This document shows positions 19,918-28,345 of a DNA stretch of 64,000 bases, in pieces. Every line of letters begins with the position of its first letter. The stretch's first letter is position 1. Source of the stretch: Variovorax ginsengisoli (GTDB taxonomy: Bacteria; Pseudomonadota; Gammaproteobacteria; Burkholderiales; Burkholderiaceae_C). The notes beneath the pieces are model-generated. The model was not told where the DNA came from, did not search any database, and was given only the letters and a program-made list of their open reading frames with translations. Made by a program: the position numbers and the translations under genes. The DNA lies in contig NZ_RCZJ01000003.1 of NCBI RefSeq assembly GCF_006438845.1, positions 526,353 through 590,352 of the forward strand, in the 5' to 3' direction.

Positions 19918-21096
19918 TCACCGTTTGGCGTGTCGGGCCGCCTTCGCGGCCTGCGCGGCTTTCTCGGCCTGTTCGGCCTTCTTCGCACGGGCCGCCAATT
20001 CGGCGCGAGCCTCTTTCTCCAGGCGCTCCATCCGGCCCGGCGTGTTGGTGTAGCTGGCGTTTCCAAGGCCGGTGCCGATGGTGAGGACGGCCCAGTGGTG
20101 CACGTCCTGCATGAAAGGCAACTCGCTCAGGCCCTGCACGACCGCGTCGTTGTGCAGCCGCACGGTGGTCGGTGCGCCGCCGATGGTCGGCAGTTTCTTG
20201 CTCAGCTCGCTCGGCAGATGGAAGGTGTCGCTTTCCCAATCGCCCGGCAGGTTCTGCGTGCCGCGGGCGATGGAGCCATCGTCGCGGATACGCCCCGGGC
20301 AGGCGATGCCGACGAAGGGCGCCAGGCGGATCTCCTTCTGCGCACAGTAGTCGATGAGTTCCTGCAGCATCTCCGACAGGCGATCGAGCAATCCGCGGCG
20401 GCTCGGCTTGTCGTCGGCGTGGCGCCACTTCATGCGCTGGATCACCTTGGCCTGCGACAGATCCTCGGCTTTCTTGCGGCGCGTCTTGACGATGCCGCAA
20501 CGCAGGTTGGTGCCACCGATGTCGACGGCGAGGATGGCGTCGTGCGCGGCCAGCATGTCTGGCGGCACCAGGTGCACCCACCCGATCAGGCCACCGTCGT
20601 CGACCTCGTGCGCCAGCCGCGCGATCGGTACCCGCACCTTCATGTGCTGCAGGATCATCGCGGCCTGCAGGATAGCCCGCTCGCCCACATCGCTTTCGGG
20701 AAAGCCGCCACCGATCACGATGCGCTGGACCTTGTCCCACGACGGTTCGCGCAGGAAGCGGCGCACGACGTGGGCCAGTTCCTCCGCGAATTCTTCGATC
20801 GCGCCTTCCAGCAGGTCGGCCCCTTCGGAGGCTTTCTTGCGGCTGAGCACGCGGTCGAGTTCCTTCTTGCTGAGGTCGCGCGAAGCGACATCGCCGAAGG
20901 GGTCGTCCTTGCCCTTCTGACGACGGCGCTTGCGCCATTGCTCCAGCAGCGCACGAAAGGCGGTCTGGCTGGCAGCATCCCCGGCGAAGCCGTCCTTGTC
21001 GCGCAGTTGGAGGCTGTAGCCGTCGACGATGACGGACGGAAGCTCGCGGGCGCCATGGGCATCGGCAAGGTGGGGCGGCACGGTCTTGGGGGCCAT
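19918..21096 (-). CDS. ROK-type sugar kinase-like protein with circularly permuted motif order
   Basis: 392 residues. The ATP/sugar-kinase motifs of the ROK family are present but in rotated order. The usual C-terminal end comes first: a helix near 93-115, IVIGGG at 126-131, and DDGGLIG at 166-172. The usual N-terminal start follows: AVDIGGTNLRCGIV at 190-203, ACPGR at 265-269, HND with the catalytic-type Asp at 317, and GTGLGN at 341-346. The chain ends in a Lys/Ala/Glu-rich helix (355-392). The Cys-rich zinc motif of many ROK kinases is absent. The start MAPKTVPPHL is inferred from the ATG at 21096. The gene converges on the cardiolipin-synthase-like gene and is divergent from the osmoprotectant transporter. 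Substrate unknown; a sugar or sugar-like kinase is the default. Confidence 0.75.
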   Translation of the reverse strand: MAPKTVPPHLADAHGARELPSVIVDGYSLQLRDKDGFAGDAASQTAFRALLEQWRKRRRQKGKDDPFGDVASRDLSKKELDRVLSRKKASEGADLLEGAIEEFAEELAHVVRRFLREPSWDKVQRIVIGGGFPESDVGERAILQAAMILQHMKVRVPIARLAHEVDDGGLIGWVHLVPPDMLAAHDAILAVDIGGTNLRCGIVKTRRKKAEDLSQAKVIQRMKWRHADDKPSRRGLLDRLSEMLQELIDYCAQKEIRLAPFVGIACPGRIRDDGSIARGTQNLPGDWESDTFHLPSELSKKLPTIGGAPTTVRLHNDAVVQGLSELPFMQDVHHWAVLTIGTGLGNASYTNTPGRMERLEKEARAELAARAKKAEQAEKAAQAAKAARHAKR

Positions 21097-21240
21097 GGGC
21101 TCTTTCGAAAAAAGTGGGAAAGGGTCGAGGTCGTCTGTCTGCGGCGCCGTGCATCGACTGTCGTTGCAGCCGTGCACACGATGCATCGGCGCTGCGCACG
21201 AACGGCTGTAGGAATGCGGCCTGACCGATACACTGACCGC

Positions 21241-22764
21241 ATGCTGCTGCCGTACTCGCTCCAGCGCGCCTGGCGGTCGGCGTTGCTTCTCATGGTCGTC
21301 GTTGCGATGACCGTCTTCACAAGCGCTGCCACGGCGCAAGACGGCGCGCTTCGCATCGGGTCCAAGCGCTTCACCGAGTCGTACATCCTGGCCGAGGTGC
21401 TGGCGCAGTCCGCTGCACCGCATGCGCGCGCCGCGCCCGTCGTGCGACAGGGCCTGGGCAACACCGCCATCGTCTACGAAGCCCTGCGCTCCGGCGCGAT
21501 CGACGTCTACGCCGAGTACACCGGCACCATCGCACTCGAGATCCTTCAAGGCAAGGCATCGATGACGCGCGACGAGATGAACGCGCGCCTCGCGCCGCTC
21601 GGCCTTGGCGTGGCCGTGCCGCTGGGCTTCAACGACGGGTACGCGCTCGCGATGCGCGCGGTCGACGCCGACCGACTGCAGATCAAGACGCTGGCCGACC
21701 TCGCGCGCCATCCCGAACTCAAGCTCGGTCTGTCGAACGAATTCATCGGCCGCGCCGACGGCTGGGCGGGGCTGGCGGCGCGCTACGGTTTCACGCAGAA
21801 GCCCACCGGCCTCGACCACGGCCTGGCCTACGACGCCATCGCGGCCAGGCAGATCGACGTGATCGACATCTACACCACCGACGCCAAGATCGACCACCTC
21901 GGCCTGCGCGTGCTGCAGGACGACCGTGGCTACTTCCCGCGCTACGACGCGGTGCTGCTCTACCGCCTCGACCTGCCGACGCGGCTTCCGGCCGTCTGGG
22001 CTGCGCTGCAGAAGCTCGAGGGCCGCATCGACGAGCGCGCCATGATCGCGATGAACGCGCGCGCCGAGCTGCAGGGCGCGGCCTTCGACACCATCGCACG
22101 CGATTTCCTGTCGGGCGGCCCGGCCGCCACGGGGCCGCGTGGATTCACGGCCAAGCTGTTCGGCGACGACCTCGGCCGGCTCGCGCGGCAGCATCTGCTG
22201 CTGGTGGCGATCTCGGTCGGGCTGGCGATCCTGCTGGGTGTGCCTCTCGCCATCGCAGTGGCAGCGCATACCCGCACGCGGGCTCTGGTGTTAGGCATTG
22301 CCGGCCTGCTGCAGACCGTGCCCTCGCTGGCGCTGCTGGCCGTGCTGATCTCGTGGATCGGCAGCATCGGCACGCTGCCCGCGCTCATCGCGCTCACGCT
22401 CTACGCGCTGCTGCCCATCATGCGCAACACGGTCACCGGCCTCGCCGAAGTGCCGACCGGCGTGCAGCAGGCCGGCACCGCGCTCGGCATGACCGGCGCG
22501 CAGAACCTGCGCCTGGTGCAGCTGCCATTGGCCATGCCCACACTCGTCGCCGGTGTGCGCACCGCCACCACCATCGCCATCGGCACCGCCACCATCGCCG
22601 CCTTCATCGGCGCCGGCGGATTCGGCGAGCGCATCGTCACCGGCCTGGCACTGAACGACCGCGGCCTGTTGCTTGCAGGCGCCCTGCCGGCGGCTGCACT
22701 GGCCTTGCTCAGCGAACTGGTGTTCGAGGGGATCGAAGCGCTGATCCTGCGCCGGCGGCGCTGA
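21241..22764 (+). CDS. osmoprotectant (glycine betaine/choline-type) ABC transporter binding protein-permease fusion
   Basis: 507 residues. A signal sequence (residues 1-33, hydrophobic SALLLMVVVAMTVFTSAATA) precedes an OpuCC/ProX-like binding domain: IGSKRFTESYILAEVL, then VYAEYTGTIALEIL and IDVIDIYTTDAKI. A permease domain follows from about residue 300, with ProW-type helices and the EAA loop EVPTGVQQAGTALGMTGAQN near 402. Binding-domain-first fusion places the binding protein tethered in the periplasm. No ATPase gene of this system lies within the window. An alternative ATG at 21214 would add nine residues; 21241 gives the cleaner signal peptide. Confidence 0.88.
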   Translation: MLLPYSLQRAWRSALLLMVVVAMTVFTSAATAQDGALRIGSKRFTESYILAEVLAQSAAPHARAAPVVRQGLGNTAIVYEALRSGAIDVYAEYTGTIALEILQGKASMTRDEMNARLAPLGLGVAVPLGFNDGYALAMRAVDADRLQIKTLADLARHPELKLGLSNEFIGRADGWAGLAARYGFTQKPTGLDHGLAYDAIAARQIDVIDIYTTDAKIDHLGLRVLQDDRGYFPRYDAVLLYRLDLPTRLPAVWAALQKLEGRIDERAMIAMNARAELQGAAFDTIARDFLSGGPAATGPRGFTAKLFGDDLGRLARQHLLLVAISVGLAILLGVPLAIAVAAHTRTRALVLGIAGLLQTVPSLALLAVLISWIGSIGTLPALIALTLYALLPIMRNTVTGLAEVPTGVQQAGTALGMTGAQNLRLVQLPLAMPTLVAGVRTATTIAIGTATIAAFIGAGGFGERIVTGLALNDRGLLLAGALPAAALALLSELVFEGIEALILRRRR

Positions 22765-22854
22765 AAGACCTCGACACAGAACTGCACGGTGCGGTCGAGC
22801 GCGCCGCAGCCCGGCGGGTGTCCGTCGGCATGGCTTGCGACTGCACCACCTCGG

Positions 22855-23601
22855 TCATTGACCGCTGAAGCGGGGTCTTCTTTTCTCCATCCACGCAGCG
22901 CGGCCTTCGCGCAGGTCGGCCGAGCCAATCGCACGCGCCATGTCGCGCTGCAGGTCGTCATGGTCGAGCACGCCGCGGCCGATGTGGTTGAGGTGTTTCT
23001 TCATGCCCAGCAACGGAATCGGCGCCATGCTTCCGAGCGTGGCGGCCAGTCGTTCTGCCGTGCCGCGCAGCGCATCGCCCGGAACCAGGTGCGTGAGAAA
23101 GCCGATGGCCTTCATCTCTTCGGCATCGATCTGCTCTGCCGTGAGAAACAGCCGCTTGGCGTTGTCCAGCCCGAGCCGGCTCACGTAACGCTCCATGCCA
23201 CGGCCGTAGTAGTGCAGCCCGAGCCGCGCGGCCGGCATGAACATGTCGATGCCGGTCGCCCCCAGTCGAAAGTCGCAGCCCAGCACCATGTCGGTGGCGC
23301 CACCGTAGACGCTGCCCTGCATCACCGCCAGAGTGACCGGGCGCGCGTCTTCCAGCGCGTTGGCCATGGCATCGAAGTTCACCGTGCGGGCGTTGCCGAT
23401 GCGCGTGATGTCGTAGCCGCTGCAAAAGTACTTCCCTTCGGCCTGCAGTTGCAGCACCAGCACGCGCTCGTCGGCATTGACCGCCGCGATGTGATCGGCC
23501 AACACCGCCAGGTCGTCCGGCTCGATGCGGTTGGCCTGCTCGGGCCGGCGCAGCGTGATGCTCGCGATGGCGCCGTCGATGTGTAGTTCGGGAGCGGGCA
23601 T
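22855..23601 (-). CDS. enoyl-CoA hydratase/isomerase (crotonase) family protein, atypical active site
   Basis: 248 residues with the crotonase fold: ITLRRPEQANRI near the start, the oxyanion region GKYFCSGYDI, and the second oxyanion loop MQGSVYGGATDMVLGCDFRL. The two glutamates that catalyse hydration in classical enoyl-CoA hydratases are not at the usual places: the first position reads YGGATDM (Asp nearby), the second reads FMPAARLGLHYYGRGM. It probably performs another CoA-ester reaction of the superfamily, or is inactive. Last gene of the seven-gene operon, three bases after the previous crotonase. Confidence 0.82.
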   Translation of the reverse strand: MPAPELHIDGAIASITLRRPEQANRIEPDDLAVLADHIAAVNADERVLVLQLQAEGKYFCSGYDITRIGNARTVNFDAMANALEDARPVTLAVMQGSVYGGATDMVLGCDFRLGATGIDMFMPAARLGLHYYGRGMERYVSRLGLDNAKRLFLTAEQIDAEEMKAIGFLTHLVPGDALRGTAERLAATLGSMAPIPLLGMKKHLNHIGRGVLDHDDLQRDMARAIGSADLREGRAAWMEKRRPRFSGQ

Positions 23602-23604
23602 GTT

Positions 23605-24417
23605 TCAGTGTCCTTGGAAAAGAGGGGGCCGCTTGGCGAGAAAGGCGCGGCGGCCTTCGCGATAGTCGTCGCTGTCGAAGCAGCCGTCGACCAATCGGTC
23701 GATGCCGGCTGCACCTTCAGGATTGGCCGTGTAGCGCTCGAACACGCGCAGCGCCGCCTTGGCTGCATGCACCGTCAGCGGTGCGTTGGCGGCAACGCGT
23801 TGCGCATAGGCGCGCACTTCGGCTTCGAGCTGCGCGTCGTCCACGATGAAGTTCACCAGGCCGATGCGCAGCGCCTCATCGGCATCGAGCAGGCGCGCGC
23901 TGAACAGGATGTCCTTGGCAGCCGACGGGCCGACCAACCGCGCCAAGGCCGCAACGCCGGCGTATTCGTAGCCCAGGCCGAGCTTGGCGGCGGTGATGCC
24001 GAAGCGAGAAGCCGGCGTGGCGAAGCGCACGTCGGCACTCAAGGCCAGCGCCAGCCCGCCGCCCACGCAGAAGCCCTGCACCTGGGCGAGCAACGGCTTG
24101 CTGAGCTCGGCAAGCCCGCGCTGACCGCGCGCCGCGATCTCGGCATAGGCCCTCTTCTGCGTCGCGTCGGCGCGGCGCTGCTCGAACTCGGAGATGTCCG
24201 CGCCTGCCGCGAACGAGCGGCCACCGGCGCCGCGGATCACCACCACGCGCACGTCGGCGTCGGCCTCGAAGGCCTCGGCGACATCGCCCAGGCCTTCCCA
24301 CATTTCGAGCGAAACCGCGTTGCGGCGCTCCGGCTGGTTCAGGGTGATCCAGCCCACGCCGCCGTCGATCTCGGCGACGATCTTCGGCGTGCGCAAGGCG
24401 ATGCGGCGCACACTCAC
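23605..24417 (-). CDS. enoyl-CoA hydratase/isomerase (crotonase) family protein, atypical active site
   Basis: 270 residues. N-terminal WITLNQPERRNAVSLEMWEG, oxyanion loop GRSFAAGADISEFEQ and QGFCVGGGLALALSADVRFA. The first catalytic glutamate is replaced (VGGGLALALS), and the second region (ITAAKLGLGYEYAGVAALAR) lacks the usual PE-x-x-LG glutamate. A typical C-terminal FDSDDYREGRRAFLAKRPPLF closes the protein. The GTG at 24417 overlaps the CoA-transferase stop as GTGA, supporting this start. Its reaction on the CoA-ester made by the CaiB-like enzyme is unknown. Confidence 0.83.
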   Translation of the reverse strand: MSVRRIALRTPKIVAEIDGGVGWITLNQPERRNAVSLEMWEGLGDVAEAFEADADVRVVVIRGAGGRSFAAGADISEFEQRRADATQKRAYAEIAARGQRGLAELSKPLLAQVQGFCVGGGLALALSADVRFATPASRFGITAAKLGLGYEYAGVAALARLVGPSAAKDILFSARLLDADEALRIGLVNFIVDDAQLEAEVRAYAQRVAANAPLTVHAAKAALRVFERYTANPEGAAGIDRLVDGCFDSDDYREGRRAFLAKRPPLFQGH

Positions 24418-25613
24418 GCCACCGCCCCCTCGCCACGCAGGCGGGCGATGGCGGGGTCGTCGTACCCGAGTTCGCGCAGCAACGCATCGCTTTGCTCGCC
24501 CGGGTCGGGGCCGGCATGGTGGAAGCGTTCCGGATGCGGGCAAGCCGACAGGTTGATGGCCGAGCGCACCAGCGCGATCTCGCCCATGGCCGGGTGCGCG
24601 GCGGGCCGCGTCATGCGCAGATGCTGCACCTGCGGGTCCTCGAAGGCCTGACCGATGTCGTAGATGGGTCCGCAAGGCACGCCCGCCGGGTTGAGCCGCG
24701 CCACCAGATCGGCAGTGTCGAACTGCGCGGTCACGCGGTCGATGTCGGCGTCGAGCGCAACGCGGTTCGCCAGCCGCGATGCGGCATCGCGATAGGCGGC
24801 GTTGGCGCGCAAGGCGCTGGCGCCGAGCGCTTCGCAGAAGCCCTCCCACATGCGCGAAGTGCTGGCCGCGATGTTGACCAGGCCGTCGCGCGAACGGTAG
24901 GTCCCCATGGGCACGACCGTCGGATGCGAGTTGCCCTGCTGCTGCGCGACCTCGCCGTCGACGGTGTAGCGCGCCGCCTGGAAGTCGAGCTTGTTCAGCA
25001 TGCTTTCGATCAGCGAGGTGTGGACCCACTGTCCCTCTCCCGTGTGCTCGCGGTGCAGCAGCGCCAGCAGGATGCCCTGGCCGAGGAACATGCCGGCGGT
25101 GGTGTCCGAGATCGCGATGCCCACCCGCACCGGCCCGCGCCCCGGCTCGCCCGTGACCGAGCTCAAGCCGCACATGCCCTGCACGATCTGGTCGACGCCG
25201 GGCCGGTCGCTGTACGGCCCGTCCTGGCCGAAGCCGGAAATGCTCGCAAGGATGATGCGCGGGTTGATGGTCTTCAGTTGCGCGTAGGTGAGCCCGAGCC
25301 GCTCCTTCACCGCGGAGCGGAAGTTCTCCACCACCACGTCGCTCTGCGCAATGAGCCGCCGAAGCACCTCGGCGCCCTGCGGCGACTTCAGGTCGAGACA
25401 CAGGCTGCGCTTGTTGCGATGCAGGTTCTGCTCGTCGGCACCGCGCCGCCGGCCGGTGACGGAACCACGGTCGACCGTGGCCTCGACGCGCGTCACGTCC
25501 GCGCCCCAATCGGCCAACAGGCGCACGGCCACGGGACCGGCACGCGCGATGGTGAGGTCGAGCACCTTGTAGCGGGACAGCGGGAGATCGGAATCGGAGA
25601 TGTGCGAGGCCAT
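24414..25613 (-). CDS. CaiB/BaiF-family (class III) CoA-transferase
   Basis: 399 residues. Class III transferases move CoA between carboxylic acids through an aspartyl-anhydride intermediate; the candidate nucleophile is D170 in GIAISDTTAGMFLGQGILLA. Other family marks are VLDLTIARAGPVAVRLLADW at the N-terminus, KRSLCLDLKSPQGAEVLRRL, and ENFRSAVKERLGL. It would activate the acid released by the upstream esterase for the two crotonases. It starts seven bases after the esterase. Confidence 0.9.
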   Translation of the reverse strand: MASHISDSDLPLSRYKVLDLTIARAGPVAVRLLADWGADVTRVEATVDRGSVTGRRRGADEQNLHRNKRSLCLDLKSPQGAEVLRRLIAQSDVVVENFRSAVKERLGLTYAQLKTINPRIILASISGFGQDGPYSDRPGVDQIVQGMCGLSSVTGEPGRGPVRVGIAISDTTAGMFLGQGILLALLHREHTGEGQWVHTSLIESMLNKLDFQAARYTVDGEVAQQQGNSHPTVVPMGTYRSRDGLVNIAASTSRMWEGFCEALGASALRANAAYRDAASRLANRVALDADIDRVTAQFDTADLVARLNPAGVPCGPIYDIGQAFEDPQVQHLRMTRPAAHPAMGEIALVRSAINLSACPHPERFHHAGPDPGEQSDALLRELGYDDPAIARLRGEGAVA

Positions 25614-25620
25614 GGTGTTT

Positions 25621-27249
25621 CTAGGAAGGGCGCCCCGCCCAGTACAGGCGGAAAGCTTGGCGCGGGTCGTTCTGCGCGCGGGTGGTGTCGCTGCCGCCCT
25701 CGAACACCATCGTCGCGCGCTGGGCCGGGGTGAAAGCAGGCCATTGGGGCGTGCGGGCGTTGTTCGGATCGCCGGTCGCGGCGAAGCTGACCCATGCGCT
25801 GGCGAGTTGGTCGGCCAGCCGAACCGACTCGGCGCTGGGACCGTTCAGGCCGTTGCGGATGTCGTGCAGGCTCGGCCCGATGTCCGTGCCATGCGGCGCG
25901 CCGTAGCGTCCGCCGTAGGCCGGGCTCGGCACCTTCCAGAGGTAGGTGTAGACCGGCGCCCGGCCCTGCGCCGCCTTGCGCTCCGCCTGCGCGTGCGCGC
26001 CGCGGCGGAAGGTCATGTCGGTATCGATGCGCGCCTGCAGCACATAGGGCGTCGCGGCCGGATCTTCTTCCCGGTACATCGCGACGACCCGCGCCGCATC
26101 GGCACCGACCCGGGTTGCAGCGAACTTCTGCAAGCCGTTCTCGTCGAGGTCGAAGTTGACTTGCCGGTAAGCGCGCTCGTCGAGCACCGTGCTGACGATC
26201 ATCGGAACGTCGGCCGAGATGTCCGGTGCGTCCGGGTCGAAGGGGTGACGCGGGATGGCCGTGCCGTCGAGCACCGGCGAGAACGCACGCGGCGCTTCGC
26301 CCTTGGCGCGGTCTGCGTTCTCCATGCCTACCTGCACCGCCAGCAAGGCGTGGAACGGGAGGGTCTGCAGGCGCTGCAGCGTGTCTTTCGTGAGTCCGAG
26401 CGCGCCGGTGAAGGCAAGGGCGGACTCGGCCGACTGCGCCTTGGTCGCTGCACGCAGTCCGGAGCCGCTCATTACACCCGCGCGATGGAACAGCCCGCGA
26501 GCCGACGGCATGGCCATCAGCATGCTGGTCTTGAGGCCGCCGCCCGATTGCCCGAACACCAACACCCGTGAAGGGTCGCCACCGAAGGCCGCGATGTTCT
26601 CGCGGATCCACGCCAGCGCAGCGACGATGTCGAGCATGCCGACGGCGCCGGATTGTGCATATCGCTCGCCGCCGAGCTCCGACAGGTCGAGGTGGCCGAA
26701 CGCGCCCAGCCGGTGGTTGAGCGTGACCACCACCGCGTCGCCGAAGCGCGCCAGCATCTCGCCATCGAACTGCGGCGAATTGCCCGAGCCGGCGTAGAAG
26801 CCGCCGCCATGCAGATGCACCAGCACCGGCCGCTTCGCATTCGGTACCAGCGTGGGCGTCCAGATGTTCAACACCAGGCAGTCCTCGCCCATGCCGCCGG
26901 GCTGCAGGTCGTACATGATCAGATCCGCATAGGCGCGGCGACGGTCGGCGGGCATTTGCGGCGCGTAGTTGCCGTAAGCCGTGGCGTCGCGCACGCCGCG
27001 CCACTTCTTCACCGGCATGGGCGGCATGAAGCGGTTGGCGCCGGCGGTGTCGTCGCCGTAATGCACGCCCTTGAAGACGTTGATGCCGCCGGAAGCGAGG
27101 CCGCGCAGGCGCCCGTTGGAGGTCTCGACGACGGGAAAGATGTCGGCTTCGGTCACGGCACGCGCGGCGCTGCCCCAACCGAGGGCGCCGCTGGCAAGAG
27201 ACGCGCCGAGCAATCGGCGGCGTCGAAGGGCGAAGGACGGGGAAGACAT
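25621..27249 (-). CDS. exported type-B carboxylesterase
   Basis: 542 residues, alpha/beta-hydrolase of the carboxylesterase/cholinesterase family. The signal RRRRLLGASLASGALGWGSA is Tat-like. HGGG at 147-150 forms the oxyanion hole, S235 in FGQSGGG is the nucleophile, and EDCLVLNIWTP is the family signature 2. A periplasmic ester-hydrolysing enzyme in an import operon suggests that the natural substrate is an ester cleaved outside the cytoplasm, with the acid or alcohol then imported. Twenty bases separate it from the ATPase gene. Confidence 0.9.
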   Translation of the reverse strand: MSSPSFALRRRRLLGASLASGALGWGSAARAVTEADIFPVVETSNGRLRGLASGGINVFKGVHYGDDTAGANRFMPPMPVKKWRGVRDATAYGNYAPQMPADRRRAYADLIMYDLQPGGMGEDCLVLNIWTPTLVPNAKRPVLVHLHGGGFYAGSGNSPQFDGEMLARFGDAVVVTLNHRLGAFGHLDLSELGGERYAQSGAVGMLDIVAALAWIRENIAAFGGDPSRVLVFGQSGGGLKTSMLMAMPSARGLFHRAGVMSGSGLRAATKAQSAESALAFTGALGLTKDTLQRLQTLPFHALLAVQVGMENADRAKGEAPRAFSPVLDGTAIPRHPFDPDAPDISADVPMIVSTVLDERAYRQVNFDLDENGLQKFAATRVGADAARVVAMYREEDPAATPYVLQARIDTDMTFRRGAHAQAERKAAQGRAPVYTYLWKVPSPAYGGRYGAPHGTDIGPSLHDIRNGLNGPSAESVRLADQLASAWVSFAATGDPNNARTPQWPAFTPAQRATMVFEGGSDTTRAQNDPRQAFRLYWAGRPS

Positions 27250-27269
27250 CGGTGTTCCTTTCGACCGCG

Positions 27270-28331
27270 TCAGCTCAGCACGGCCACGCCGGCCGGGTCG
27301 ATGGACAGCGCGGATTCATGCCCGATCTCCAGCACGCTCGACGGCGGCGCGTGCACCTTGAGCGCCTCGCCGCCATCGACCGGACGCACCATGTAATCCC
27401 AGTACTCGCCGAGGTAGGTGCGCGAAACCACCGACACGCGGCCCATTGGCAACGCTCCGTGGGCGGCAGCGCCGAGATGGAGCGATTGCGGGCGGATCGA
27501 CACGCGCGCCTCGGCCTGGTCGCGCGGCGCATCGGGTTGAACCGGCACCGTGCCGCCGAACCCGTCGAGCGTGACCTGCCCGGCGCGCAGATGACCGGTC
27601 ACCAGGTTGGTCCGCCCGATGAAGCCCGCCACGAAGGGCGTGCGCGGCCGGTTGTACAGGTTCCAAGGCGTGTCGATCTGCTCGAGCTTGCCGAGGTTGA
27701 GCACGGCGATGCGGTCGGAGATGGTCATGGCTTCCGACTGGTCGTGCGTGACGTAGACGGTGGTGAACCTGAACTCGTCGTGCAGCCGACGGATCTCGTT
27801 GGCCATCTCTTCGCGCAGGTTCGCGTCGAGGTTCGACAGAGGCTCGTCGAGCAACAGCACTTCAGGCCGCACGACCATCGCGCGGGCCAGCGCGACGCGC
27901 TGCTGCTGGCCGCCCGACAGTTCGGCCGGGTAACGGTGCGCGAGGTGCGACAGGTGCACCACGTCGAGCATCTCGCCGACGCGGCGCTGGGTCTCGTCCG
28001 CCGACGTGCGCCGCACCTTCAGGCCGAAGCCCACGTTCTCGGCGACCGTCATGTTCGGCCAGATCGCATAGCTCTGGAAGATCATCGACATGCCCCGATG
28101 CTCGGGCGGCACGGTGCGCCTGGCACCAGAGATCTCGGTACCGTCGACCTCGATGGTGCCGGCACTCAGCTCGATGAAGCCGGCGATCATGCGCAGCGTG
28201 GTCGTCTTGCCGCAGCCCGACGGGCCGAGCAGCGTGACCAGTTCGCCGGCGCGCAGGTCGAGGCTCAGGTCGTCGACCACGGCCGTGCTGCCGTAGGTCT
28301 TGCAGATGTTCTTGAGTTGGAGTTTGGACAT
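27270..28331 (-). CDS. ABC transporter ATPase, Fe3+/polyamine (FbpC/PotA) type
   Basis: 353 residues. Walker A GPSGCGKTTTL, signature LSGGQQQRVALARAM, Walker B VLLLDEPLSNLD, H-loop VTHDQSEAM, and a C-terminal TOBE-type domain (VSIRPQSLHL). The ATG at 28331 has a good ribosome site (AAGGAA). An earlier ATG at 28349 overlaps the permease stop, but its reading lacks a comparable site. It energises the permease encoded upstream. Confidence 0.9.
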   Translation of the reverse strand: MSKLQLKNICKTYGSTAVVDDLSLDLRAGELVTLLGPSGCGKTTTLRMIAGFIELSAGTIEVDGTEISGARRTVPPEHRGMSMIFQSYAIWPNMTVAENVGFGLKVRRTSADETQRRVGEMLDVVHLSHLAHRYPAELSGGQQQRVALARAMVVRPEVLLLDEPLSNLDANLREEMANEIRRLHDEFRFTTVYVTHDQSEAMTISDRIAVLNLGKLEQIDTPWNLYNRPRTPFVAGFIGRTNLVTGHLRAGQVTLDGFGGTVPVQPDAPRDQAEARVSIRPQSLHLGAAAHGALPMGRVSVVSRTYLGEYWDYMVRPVDGGEALKVHAPPSSVLEIGHESALSIDPAGVAVLS

Positions 28332-28345
28332 CGAATGTTCCTTGT

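Noticed and set aside
19918..21096. The first 185 residues of the ROK-like protein as an unrelated fused domain.
   Set aside because: This part contains IVIGGG and DDGGLIG, the normal C-terminal ROK motifs, which the rest of the protein lacks, so permutation explains it better.
22765..22854. A small gene in the convergent gap between the transporter fusion and the crotonase.
   Set aside because: No start with ribosome site and no conserved-looking product; I see nothing in this 90-bp stretch.
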